Source: Fibrobacter sp.
GTDB taxonomy: Bacteria; Fibrobacterota; Fibrobacteria; Fibrobacterales; Fibrobacteraceae
Reading direction: 5' to 3'
DNA: 39,423 nt
Assembly: GCA_024398995.1 (NCBI GenBank)
Contig: JAKSIE010000021.1
Span: 1-39,423, forward strand
Shown here: positions 9,210 to 15,854 of the stretch, piece after piece
Numbering within the stretch: position 1 is the first letter of the stretch
How the letters are laid out: each line of letters opens with the position of its first letter
Notes under the pieces: generated by a model
The model's input: the letters and a program-made list of their open reading frames with translations, nothing else
Database searches by the model: none
Told to the model about the DNA's origin: nothing
Position numbers and translations under genes: made by a program

Positions 9210-9223
9210 TAACCACTAACCAC
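9210..9223. repeat. Two inverted 7-bp repeats upstream of the four-helix-bundle gene
   Basis: TAACCAC TAACCAC on the plus strand is the reverse complement of the TGGTTA-type heptamers at 8788-8820. This short array stands 29 bases before the ATG of the four-helix-bundle gene and forms the other end of the repeat-bounded unit. Confidence 0.75.
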
Positions 9224-9231
9224 TGTCAACT

Positions 9232-9250
9232 TAATCGGCTTCGCCGATTA
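9232..9250 (-). terminator. Hairpin at the lysS stop codon
   Basis: A perfect 8-bp stem (TAATCGGC / GCCGATTA, loop GAA on the minus strand) begins with the lysS stop codon TAA itself. No T-run follows; the repeat element comes next. Either the original T-tract was displaced by the repeat element, or this is only an mRNA 3' stabilising hairpin. Confidence 0.45.
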
Positions 9251-10762
9251 GACTTCAGGTTTCATCAACGGGAAGAGCTGCACGTCGCGGATGGTTTCCT
9301 GGTTGGTCAGGAGCATCACCATACGGTCGATACCGAAGCCTACACCGCCGGTAGGAGGAAGGCCAGATTCGATAGCGTGCAGGAAGTTTTCGTCCATGGG
9401 GTGAGTTTCGCCTTCACCACCGCGGCCACGGCGGACCTGGTCTTCCAGAAGTTCGCGCTGACGCAGAGGATCGTTAAGTTCGGTGTAGGCATTACCCAGT
9501 TCCCAGCCGTTGGCATAGGGTTCGAACTGTTCGATGAGGCCTTCCTGGGTACGATGCTTCTTGCAAAGCGGAGTAGATTCGGTAGGCATGTCCATGATGA
9601 AGGTGGGCTGGATCAGCTGTTCTTCAACGGTCAGTTCGAACAGTTCCAGAATGCCACGACCACGGCTGAATTCACCATCCAGATGGCCACCCAGTTCGTC
9701 GATCTTTGCCTGGATCTGCTCATCGGACAGGTCGTCCACCTTGATGCCGCCGAACTTTTCAATAGCACCCTTCATGCTGTAGCGGGGCCACGGAGCCTTG
9801 AAGTCGATTTCCTTGCCCTGGGTCATGATCTTGGTGGTGCCGTTTGCAGCGATACAGGCGCGTTCGTAGATGTTTTCGAAGTGAACCATCATGTCGTTGT
9901 AGTCGGCGTAGGCTTCGTAGAATTCCAGACCGGTGAATTCCGGGCTATGGGTACGGTCCATGCCTTCGTTACGGAAGTTCTTGGAGAATTCGAAAACCTT
10001 TTCCATACCGCCAACAATGCAGCGCTTCAGGTAAAGTTCCGGAGCCACACGCATGTAGAGAGTCATGTCGGCAGCGTTATGGTGAGTGGTAAACGGACGA
10101 GCGTTTGCACCGCCATAGATGGGCTGCAAGGTCGGGGTTTCCACTTCGATGAAGCCCTTTTCGATGAGGTATTCACGGATGGACTGCATGATCTTGGAAC
10201 GCTTGATGAACACTTCCTTCACGTCGTCGTTCAGGGCCATGTCCACATAGCGCTGGCGGTAGCGGGTATCCACGTCGGCAAATTCGTTGAACACCACCTT
10301 GTTGCCATTTTCGTCGATCTTTTCCTTGGCAACGGGGAGCGGGCGCACAGCCTTGGAAAGCATGGTCACCTTCTTCACGCGTACGGAATATTCGCCGCTC
10401 TGGGTTTCGAACATGGTTCCGTTTACGCCGATGAAGTCGCCAAGGTCTGTCATCTTTACGATTTCGTAGTTTTCTTCGCCAACTTCGTCGCGGGCGCAAA
10501 CCACCTGCAAGCGACCATAACGGTCCTTCAGGTGCATAAAGCACATCTTGCCCTTACGATTGAAACGAACCACACGGCCAGCAAAAGCAACATCTTCACC
10601 GCTAGCGATCAGGGCGTCCTTGTTTTCCTTAAGGACCTTGGAATCGTGAGTGCGGTTGAACTTGTGCGGATAGGCTTCGATACCCATTTCCTTGAACTTT
10701 TCGAGCTTGTCAAGGCGGGCCTTCACCTGGTCATTCATATCGGGCATATTGACGTTAATCAT
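9248..10762 (-). CDS. lysS: Lysyl-tRNA synthetase, class II
   Basis: A 504-residue class II aminoacyl-tRNA synthetase charging tRNA-Lys in the cytoplasm. An N-terminal OB-fold anticodon-binding domain (about 55-165) precedes the catalytic core. Motif 1 is around RSKIMQSIREYLIEKGFIEV, motif 2 is RNEGMDRTHSPEFT, and motif 3 is GVGFGIDRMVMLL near the C-terminus. The length matches bacterial LysS. AAGGTAG lies 7 bases before the ATG at 10762, although later in-frame Met codons (residues 6 and 9) are possible starts. A promoter with a perfect TTGACA is seen upstream. Its 3' end abuts a hairpin and the four-helix-bundle repeat unit. Confidence 0.97.
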   Translation of the reverse strand: MINVNMPDMNDQVKARLDKLEKFKEMGIEAYPHKFNRTHDSKVLKENKDALIASGEDVAFAGRVVRFNRKGKMCFMHLKDRYGRLQVVCARDEVGEENYEIVKMTDLGDFIGVNGTMFETQSGEYSVRVKKVTMLSKAVRPLPVAKEKIDENGNKVVFNEFADVDTRYRQRYVDMALNDDVKEVFIKRSKIMQSIREYLIEKGFIEVETPTLQPIYGGANARPFTTHHNAADMTLYMRVAPELYLKRCIVGGMEKVFEFSKNFRNEGMDRTHSPEFTGLEFYEAYADYNDMMVHFENIYERACIAANGTTKIMTQGKEIDFKAPWPRYSMKGAIEKFGGIKVDDLSDEQIQAKIDELGGHLDGEFSRGRGILELFELTVEEQLIQPTFIMDMPTESTPLCKKHRTQEGLIEQFEPYANGWELGNAYTELNDPLRQRELLEDQVRRGRGGEGETHPMDENFLHAIESGLPPTGGVGFGIDRMVMLLTNQETIRDVQLFPLMKPEV

Positions 10763-10839
10763 GTTATCTACCTTATAATTGTTAAGGGATTAAATTTTGA
10801 ACGACGGAATATTAGAAATTTAGTGTTGGTCCGTTTTGC

Positions 10840-10870
10840 GTTATATCGATAAAAAAAGCCAATTTGTCAA
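10840..10870 (-). promoter_or_regulatory. Probable lysS promoter
   Basis: On the minus strand TTGACA (plus 10865-10870) is followed at 17 bp by GATATA (10842-10847) or at 19 bp by TATAAC (10840-10845). It lies about 80 bases upstream of the lysS start. Confidence 0.55.
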
Positions 10871-10881
10871 ATAAATAGGGA

Positions 10882-10927
10882 TTTTTTCGTTTATACCCCA
10901 CAGCGTTTTTCGTTTTTATCCCACCGC
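10882..10927. repeat. Tandem 23-bp direct repeat between lysS and the amino-acid importer
   Basis: Two adjacent 23-bp copies (10882-10904 and 10905-10927) share a TTTTTCGTTT core followed by CCCAC and GC, with 19 of 23 positions identical by eye. They sit just upstream of the lysS -35 and in the 5' region of the divergent binding-protein gene. They may be a regulator binding site; this is inference. Confidence 0.5.
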
Positions 10928-11068
10928 ACGGAGCTACATACAAACTAACAAACAACATAATACAAGTCTTATCACCCCTATTTCACGAAAGAAAAAAGAC
11001 GATTTACATTCTTTTACTACATTTTTTCATGTTACACGGCGGTTTTCCGCAAAAAAAAAGGATTTATT

Positions 11069-11854
11069 ATGAAGAAGTTTTTCGCAAGTATTGCAGCCAT
11101 CGCTTGCTGCGCCATGTTCCTCGGTTGTAACGATCAGAAGAATGATTCCAAGGCCGACGAATCCCTGAATAAGGTAAAGGCCGCCGGCGAATTCGTGCTG
11201 GGCCTGGACGACTCCTTCCCGCCCATGGGCTTCCGCGACAAGGACAACAACATCGTGGGTTTCGACATTGACCTGGCCGCCGAAGTTTCTGCTCGCCTGG
11301 GCGTAAAGCTCAAGACCCAGCCCATTTCCTGGGACGCCAAGGAACAGGAACTGAACACCGGCAAGATTGACTGTATCTGGAACGGCATGAGTGTAGACTC
11401 TGCCCGCGCAGCCGCCATGAACCTGAGCGACGCCTACCTGCAGAACCGCATGATCTTCACCGTGAAGGATAAGGCTCTTGCAAACCTCGAAAGCATCAAG
11501 GGCAAAAAGATTGCCGTGCAGAACGGTTCTACCGCACAGAAGCTGCTGGAAGCATCCGACGCCGGCAAGGCCGCTAAGGAAATCGTCCCCTTCGATGACA
11601 ACCAGACTGCATTGATGGACCTGGACAAGGGCGGTGTGGAAGCCGTATTCCTGGATGAAATCGTCGCCAAGTACTGGATTACCTCCAACGGCAAGGATTT
11701 CGTGGTTCTTGAAGAAGGCCTCAGCGACGAAGTGTACGCTATCGGCTTCCGCAAGAAGGACCAGGCTCTCCGCGACGCCGTGAACGAAACAATCAAGGCG
11801 ATGAAGGCCGACGGCAAGTTCGACGAAATTCACGCCAAGTGGTTCGGTAAGTAG
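11069..11854 (+). CDS. Amino-acid ABC transporter substrate-binding lipoprotein
   Basis: A 261-residue type II periplasmic binding protein of the polar amino-acid family (SBP_bac_3). The N-terminus is a lipoprotein signal (MKKFF... with the lipid-modified Cys at residue 20 in MFLGC). The mature part begins GEFVLGLDDSFPPMGFRDKDN, has IVGFDIDLAAEVSARLGV (the family signature), KIDCIWNGMSV and KGKKIAVQNGSTAQ. AGGA lies 6 bases before the ATG. It would capture an amino acid for the permease and ATPase encoded downstream. A repeat element of about 107 bp now separates it from the permease. The substrate cannot be told from the sequence. Confidence 0.93.
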   Translation: MKKFFASIAAIACCAMFLGCNDQKNDSKADESLNKVKAAGEFVLGLDDSFPPMGFRDKDNNIVGFDIDLAAEVSARLGVKLKTQPISWDAKEQELNTGKIDCIWNGMSVDSARAAAMNLSDAYLQNRMIFTVKDKALANLESIKGKKIAVQNGSTAQKLLEASDAGKAAKEIVPFDDNQTALMDLDKGGVEAVFLDEIVAKYWITSNGKDFVVLEEGLSDEVYAIGFRKKDQALRDAVNETIKAMKADGKFDEIHAKWFGK

Positions 11855-11961
11855 TGATTAGTAGACAGTGGTTAGTAAACAGTACTTGGCAGAAATTCTA
11901 ACCGTCAACTACGAACCACCCATCACCAATCGCTAACCACTAATCACCAACCACTAACCAC
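11855..11961 (+). mobile_element. Miniature copy of the 7-bp repeat element, without a gene
   Basis: A 107-bp segment inserted between the binding protein stop and the permease start. The left part is four in-phase heptamers (TGATTAG, TAGACAG, TGGTTAG, TAAACAG; 11855-11882). The right part is seven in-phase heptamers in the opposite orientation (GAACCAC to TAACCAC, 11913-11961). About 30 unique bases lie between. The two arms can pair as a long hairpin. The 17-nt AGTGGTTAGTAAACAGT at 11867-11883 is identical to the 5' flank of the four-helix-bundle gene at 9201-9217. It looks like a non-coding relative of that element. Confidence 0.6.
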
Positions 11962-11969
11962 TATTCAAT

Positions 11970-12629
11970 ATGTCTGATTTAGCAACTCTTCTTCCGGTTC
12001 TCTGGGGTGGCTTTTGTACCACAATGGCCATCTTCGGGTTGACCCTGCTTTTCTCCATCCCTTTGGGATTGCTTGTGGCAGTCCTAAAGATGAGCAAGTA
12101 CCGCATTGTCCGCTACCCGGTGAGCTTCTACATCTCCGTGATGCGTGGCACTCCCCTGCTGCTGCAGATTGTAGCCATCTATTTCGGTAGCTACTACCTG
12201 AGCGAGTATTCGGGACTGGGAATTTCCTTTGACCGATTCCCGGCGGTGGTGGCTGCATTCAGCATCAACTACGCCGCCTACTTCGCAGAAATTTTCCGCG
12301 GCGGCATCCAGGCCATTCCCAAGGGCCAGTACGAAGCAGCCACTATGCTAGGTTTGACCAAGGGTCAGACATTTTTCCGCATTATCTTGCCCCAGGTGAT
12401 CAAGCAGGTGGTTCCTGCCAGCGCAAACGAAGTCATTACCCTGGTGAAGGACACTTCCCTTGCCCAGGTAATCGCCGTAACGGAACTGTTCTCCTTGGCC
12501 AAAAAGCAGCAGGCCGCCTACGCCAGCATTTATCCGCTGTTCGTGGCAGGCGTATTCTACTACCTCGCAAACCTTCTGCTCAGCTGTCTTTTCGCCTATG
12601 TGGAAAAGAAGCTGAACTATTATAAGTGA
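11970..12629 (+). CDS. Amino-acid ABC transporter permease (HisM/GlnP type)
   Basis: A 219-residue inner-membrane permease with about five hydrophobic helices. The conserved EAA loop that contacts the ATPase is present as EIFRGGIQAIPKGQYEAATMLGL (residues about 105-127), followed by RIILPQVIKQVVPA. The family pattern VMRGTPLLLQI is near residue 55. It pairs with the binding protein before it and the ATPase after it, and probably acts as a homodimer since only one permease is present. No Shine-Dalgarno sequence is visible, because a 7-bp repeat array ends 8 bases before the ATG. Translation may be weak or depend on the repeat DNA. Confidence 0.93.
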   Translation: MSDLATLLPVLWGGFCTTMAIFGLTLLFSIPLGLLVAVLKMSKYRIVRYPVSFYISVMRGTPLLLQIVAIYFGSYYLSEYSGLGISFDRFPAVVAAFSINYAAYFAEIFRGGIQAIPKGQYEAATMLGLTKGQTFFRIILPQVIKQVVPASANEVITLVKDTSLAQVIAVTELFSLAKKQQAAYASIYPLFVAGVFYYLANLLLSCLFAYVEKKLNYYK

Positions 12630-12640
12630 TACATCTCGGT

Positions 12641-12669
12641 GTCATTCTGAACGAAGTGAAGAATCTAGG
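12641..12669. repeat. Intergenic REP-like sequence
   Basis: GTCATTCTGAACGAAGTGAAG followed by AATCTAGG resembles a short interspersed sequence (GTCATTCTGAgcGAAGcGAAGAATCT type) that I recall from intergenic regions of many bacteria. Here it sits between the permease and the ATPase. Only one copy is in the window, so the call rests on resemblance. Confidence 0.4.
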
Positions 12670-12689
12670 ATAAAAGGTTAAAGGTGAGT

Positions 12690-13460
12690 ATGAACGCAGT
12701 TTTGAAAGTTGAACATTTGAAGAAATCCTTCGGTGAAAATCACGTTCTGAAGGATATATCCTTCGACCTGGAAGAAGGCGAAGTCCTGTCCATTATCGGC
12801 CCCTCCGGTTCTGGCAAGTCCACGCTGTTGCGCTGCATTACCCAGCTGGAAACCATGGACGCAGGCGCCGTCTGCGTCAACGGTAAGGACATGATTGTCG
12901 GCACCGACAAGAAGGGTAATGCCAAGTACGCTCCCGCAAACGTCCTCCGCGACATCAGGCTGTCTACCGGCCTCGTTTTCCAGAATTTCAACCTCTTCCC
13001 CCATTTGACGGTGTTGCAGAACCTGACCATCGCCCCCATCCGAGTGCTGGGAATGGACCGTGAAGAAGCCCGTAAACGTGGCCGCGAACTTTTGGAACAA
13101 ATGGGCCTCGCCTCCAAGGAAAAGGCCTACCCCTGCGAACTTTCCGGCGGTCAGCAGCAGCGCGTCTCTATCGCCCGCGCCCTCGCCATGAAACCCAAGA
13201 TCCTCTTCTTCGACGAACCCACCAGCGCCCTGGACCCGGAACTGACCGGCGAAGTCTTGAAGATCATCAAGGGTTTTGCTGACCAGAAAATGACCATGGT
13301 CATCGTCACCCACGAAATGGCCTTCGCCCGTGATGTTGCAAACAAAGTAATTTTCATGGACCAGGGTGTTATCGTGGAGCAGGGCTCCCCCGACTTCGTT
13401 TTCAACCAGTCCGGAAACGAACGCCTGGCTAGCTTCCTGAGCCGCTTCGCCCAGGGCTAA
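12690..13460 (+). CDS. Amino-acid ABC transporter ATPase (GlnQ/HisP type)
   Basis: A 256-residue ABC ATPase energising uptake by the permease encoded just upstream. All motifs are intact: Walker A GPSGSGKST, Q-loop VFQNFNLFPHLTVLQNL, signature LSGGQQQRVSIARAL, Walker B ILFFDEPTSALDPEL and H-loop VIVTHEM. A 15-residue segment between Walker A and the Q-loop (GTDKKGNAKYAPANV) is slightly longer than usual. I chose the ATG at 12690 because AAAGG lies 5 bases upstream; the frame also has a GTG at 12684. A strong terminator follows, closing the three-gene importer unit. Confidence 0.94.
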   Translation: MNAVLKVEHLKKSFGENHVLKDISFDLEEGEVLSIIGPSGSGKSTLLRCITQLETMDAGAVCVNGKDMIVGTDKKGNAKYAPANVLRDIRLSTGLVFQNFNLFPHLTVLQNLTIAPIRVLGMDREEARKRGRELLEQMGLASKEKAYPCELSGGQQQRVSIARALAMKPKILFFDEPTSALDPELTGEVLKIIKGFADQKMTMVIVTHEMAFARDVANKVIFMDQGVIVEQGSPDFVFNQSGNERLASFLSRFAQG

Positions 13461-13489
13461 ACATCTGCTACAAGAACGAATTCGAGAAA

Positions 13490-13519
13490 GGTCGCACCAG
13501 TGAAGGTGCGGCCCTTTTT
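13490..13519 (+). terminator. Rho-independent terminator of the amino-acid importer genes
   Basis: A 9-bp stem GGTCGCACC / GGTGCGGCC (one non-Watson-Crick position) with loop AGTGAA is followed by CTTTTT. It lies about 30 bases after the ATPase stop codon. Confidence 0.9.
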
Positions 13520-13585
13520 CCAGATTCGACCCCTGATTAAATCACGACGTAGTCCACACTTACGTTTTTTTCTTATTTTTTCCCT

Positions 13586-14434
13586 ATGAGGTTAGGTTTT
13601 CTATTTTTTCTTTGGCTCTGTGTCGCAGCATTCGGTCAAGAGGATGCGGCTGTCGCAAGTTCAACGGGTTCAGCATTCCGTGACACAGTTTTTATTAAAC
13701 AAATTTATCGCGACACAGTCTATATTCAGCCAGCACCCATCATCGACACGATCTATGTCAATGACAGCAAGAGAATTCCGAATAATTCACCGGAGACTCG
13801 TGACAGCAGCATGGCAATCACCTCCAATGAGCAGGCTGCGGTTTCACGTTATATACCAAAGAACGACTCCAGCCTCCACAAGAACTCGTTCATTTTGCAA
13901 GTTGATGCTATCAGCTTACTCGTTTCAACACTCGATCACCCTGCCGTAGACATAGCCCTTGAGATACCCTTCACCCTAAAGCATTCTCTCCTACTGGGTT
14001 TCGCTTACGCAAAGAAATATCCCGACAGTACCGGCTACTCGGACACATTCAATTCCATTTATTCCGGAGACATTAGCCAAATTACATTTGGATTCGCCTA
14101 CCGTTACTGTTTCCGTCCAACAGCAGCTACAAAGTTCATTGAATTTGGAACCCATTACGTCCAAAGAAAATCCAACTACGACAACAGCTGGGACAACACC
14201 AACTACATCAACGACAGACCTCATTCCGAACACAAGATCCATCATGGTGCGCAGGCTTTTGCACACTTCGGTCTATTAAGAAGAGGCGACCGAATGGGAT
14301 TAGCTCTTTTGGGAGGTTTGGCATACAATTACGTTCCCACTTTTAATGATGAAATCTTAAAGGGGCATGGATTCTACATCACTCGAGGCATCCAACTTGA
14401 CACCAAAATAAACGTTAGTGTGGGGATTCTATGA
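13586..14434 (+). CDS. Probable outer-membrane beta-barrel protein with xDT[VI][FY] repeats (first of a pair)
   Basis: A 282-residue protein of unknown function. It has a signal peptide with likely cleavage after AFG (residues 15-17). A short repeat follows, RDTVFI, RDTVYI, IDTIYV, with Asp at residues 33, 43 and 54. The remaining part (about 110-282) alternates polar and hydrophobic residues in the way of beta strands, with many aromatic residues and a hydrophobic C-terminus (KINVSVGIL), as in outer-membrane barrels. It overlaps the next gene by ATGA, which implies coupled translation. The next protein has the same three-repeat N-terminus, so they are probably partners or paralogues. I do not recognise a named family. 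Confidence 0.75.
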   Translation: MRLGFLFFLWLCVAAFGQEDAAVASSTGSAFRDTVFIKQIYRDTVYIQPAPIIDTIYVNDSKRIPNNSPETRDSSMAITSNEQAAVSRYIPKNDSSLHKNSFILQVDAISLLVSTLDHPAVDIALEIPFTLKHSLLLGFAYAKKYPDSTGYSDTFNSIYSGDISQITFGFAYRYCFRPTAATKFIEFGTHYVQRKSNYDNSWDNTNYINDRPHSEHKIHHGAQAFAHFGLLRRGDRMGLALLGGLAYNYVPTFNDEILKGHGFYITRGIQLDTKINVSVGIL

Positions 14435-15363
14435 GCTTAAAGAAAATGCATTTTTCAATTATGTTCATTACCCTTGCCTTGCCCGCCATGCTCTTCGCAA
14501 ACGAAGCGGAAAACACCATCGCGCAAGCAAATCTTGTAGACACAATTTATGTGCAGGAGCACATCACCGACACCATCTACCTTCCTGCCTTAAGAGACAC
14601 CGTGTTCATCGACACCTCCAACGGCGGAAACGTTGTCCTTGAGGTAAACAGTGACTTTTTCAAGAATAAAGAAAAACTCCCCGAACGAGAAGAAACTGAA
14701 GAGGAATTCCAAAGACGAATCACCAGAGATTTCGTCTATCCAGAGGATATTCCCCCGACTTTCACAAGTTGGCTCAACCCCGCGATTGCAGCCGACATTA
14801 TCCTTATCGCACTAAAGGCACTTTTCATAGACTACACATTTGAAAAGGAAAATTGGAAAAACGGATCCATTCTTGTTAATTATGCAGCCGTAATGATGTT
14901 TGGCGACGCAGGTTTCATGAGCGACCCTCAATGGAACGGTTTCAAGTCAACGATGGCATTGCCCATGGGTTATCGATACTACTTAAACATTTCTCAAAAA
15001 CCCGTAGATATTACAAAGGCAAAAGCCAGGCATCGATACACCCCTCATGGAAACACATCCCTATTCGTAGAAGGTTTTCTTGGTCCATCCTTATCTATTG
15101 AAAACGTCAATTACATCGAAGAAGACAAATCCTACAGCAAGTTCGACGTTGGATTTGTGGGTTCAATCGGCGTTGGAATCGCAATGAATTTCCATAATTT
15201 CCTTTTTACCATAGGAGCTGACCTTGGTTACCAATACTGGGGTGACAAAGTCAATAATCAAGCTATACTTTGGGACGATTCAGACAGTATCGGCTACTCT
15301 TTAGCCTTTGGAACAACGTCAAAAGGCTTCTTTGTCAAACCGCAATTCTTGATCGGTTTTTAA
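14431..15363 (+). CDS. Probable outer-membrane protein with xDT[VI][FY] repeats (second of a pair)
   Basis: A 310-residue protein of unknown function, starting in the ATGA overlap with the gene before it. A signal peptide (cleavage near LFA-NE, residues 21-24) is followed by VDTIYV, TDTIYL and RDTVFI with Asp at residues 37, 47 and 56, matching the upstream protein. A charged segment (EREETEEEFQRR) and then a beta-rich region with Gly/aromatic strands end in FVKPQFLIGF; a terminal Phe is typical of barrel proteins. The gene's stop overlaps the stop of the convergent ruvX gene by 4 bases, so there is no room for a separate terminator. Confidence 0.75.
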   Translation: MSLKKMHFSIMFITLALPAMLFANEAENTIAQANLVDTIYVQEHITDTIYLPALRDTVFIDTSNGGNVVLEVNSDFFKNKEKLPEREETEEEFQRRITRDFVYPEDIPPTFTSWLNPAIAADIILIALKALFIDYTFEKENWKNGSILVNYAAVMMFGDAGFMSDPQWNGFKSTMALPMGYRYYLNISQKPVDITKAKARHRYTPHGNTSLFVEGFLGPSLSIENVNYIEEDKSYSKFDVGFVGSIGVGIAMNFHNFLFTIGADLGYQYWGDKVNNQAILWDDSDSIGYSLAFGTTSKGFFVKPQFLIGF

Positions 15364-15770
15364 TTTTCATCCAGCCATCTTTGCAAGATAATCTGGGCAG
15401 CCAGCTGATCGATCACAGCCTTGTTCTTCTGCTTTTTCTTTTTGCTGAAGTGGGAGGTGCAAGCCTGGGCCTGCACGCTGGAGTAGGATTCGTCCTGCGT
15501 AAACACGGGCATTCCCGGAAAACGGTCCTTAAGGTCTTGCACAAACTTTTCCACCACCACGTTTTTTCCGTTGGCGCGGCCATCAGGGTGATAAGGCATG
15601 CCCACCACAAAGGCGTTCACCTTGTTCACCTTCACCAATTCATCCAGACGGACCCAGAGATTGGTTATCTTCTGGTCGATAGTTTCGCGAGCAAAAGCGA
15701 ATTTCAATTCAGAATCGGCAAAAGCCACACCGACTCGGTGTTCGCCATAGTCAAGACCTAAGTAATTCAT
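15360..15770 (-). CDS. ruvX: RuvX/YqgF-family nuclease
   Basis: A 136-residue RNase H-fold protein of the YqgF family (putative pre-16S rRNA processing nuclease or Holliday-junction resolvase). The N-terminal LGLDYGEHRVGVA carries the first catalytic Asp, VVGMPYHPDG forms the second strand motif, TQDESYSS carries the second acidic site, and DQLAAQIILQRWL gives the third. The region SHFSKKKKQKNKAVID is the usual Lys-rich loop. The length is typical. It is transcribed divergently from the activase gene and convergently with the outer-membrane pair. Confidence 0.9.
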   Translation of the reverse strand: MNYLGLDYGEHRVGVAFADSELKFAFARETIDQKITNLWVRLDELVKVNKVNAFVVGMPYHPDGRANGKNVVVEKFVQDLKDRFPGMPVFTQDESYSSVQAQACTSHFSKKKKQKNKAVIDQLAAQIILQRWLDEN

Positions 15771-15811
15771 GCCCTAAAATATAAGAAGAAACCCCGTTTT
15801 TTAGGGATGAA

Positions 15812-15840
15812 ATTCACATCTTCTTTTACACTTTTTGCTA
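15812..15840 (+). promoter_or_regulatory. Possible extended -10 promoter of the activase gene
   Basis: TTCACA at 15812-15817 is followed at 17 bp by TGCTATTTT. The latter resembles the TTTGCTATAAT and ATTGCTATATT elements before the wzc-like gene and leuC. This region would lie inside the longer reading frame that begins at 15807, which is one reason to prefer the later start. Confidence 0.35.
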
Positions 15841-15854
15841 TTTTTGCACCCACT

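Larger units (their letters stand above)
8788..9223 (-). mobile_element. Putative repeat-bounded element carrying a four-helix-bundle gene
   Basis: A 436-bp unit lies between lolC/E and lysS, bounded by inverted arrays of a 7-bp repeat. The left array (8788-8820) has four TGRTTAG units plus a partial one. The right array (9210-9223) has two TAACCAC units and ends inward in a degenerate heptamer. The sequence AGTGGTTAGTAAACAGT (minus, 9201-9217) is found exactly again at 11867-11883. The enclosed gene runs through the left array, which supplies its last residues and stop codon. Mobility is inferred from the inverted ends and the second copy; no target-site duplication or transposase is seen. 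Confidence 0.5.

Noticed and set aside
9377..10852. A 491-codon open frame antisense to lysS
   Set aside because: lysS is complete and certain on the other strand. The antisense frame shows no family pattern.
10763..11068. A lysine riboswitch (L-box) before lysS or the importer
   Set aside because: I could not find the conserved L-box helices or junction sequences. Only a promoter and a direct repeat are visible.
13..11961. Heptamer arrays as a CRISPR locus
   Set aside because: The unit is 7 bp in direct tandem without spacers, and no cas genes are near.
15807..15854. An N-terminal extension of the activase acting as a signal peptide
   Set aside because: The extra 16 residues are hydrophobic, but the protein is a cytoplasmic ATPase family. 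The DNA there looks like a promoter, and homologues usually start close to the GVDVGST motif.
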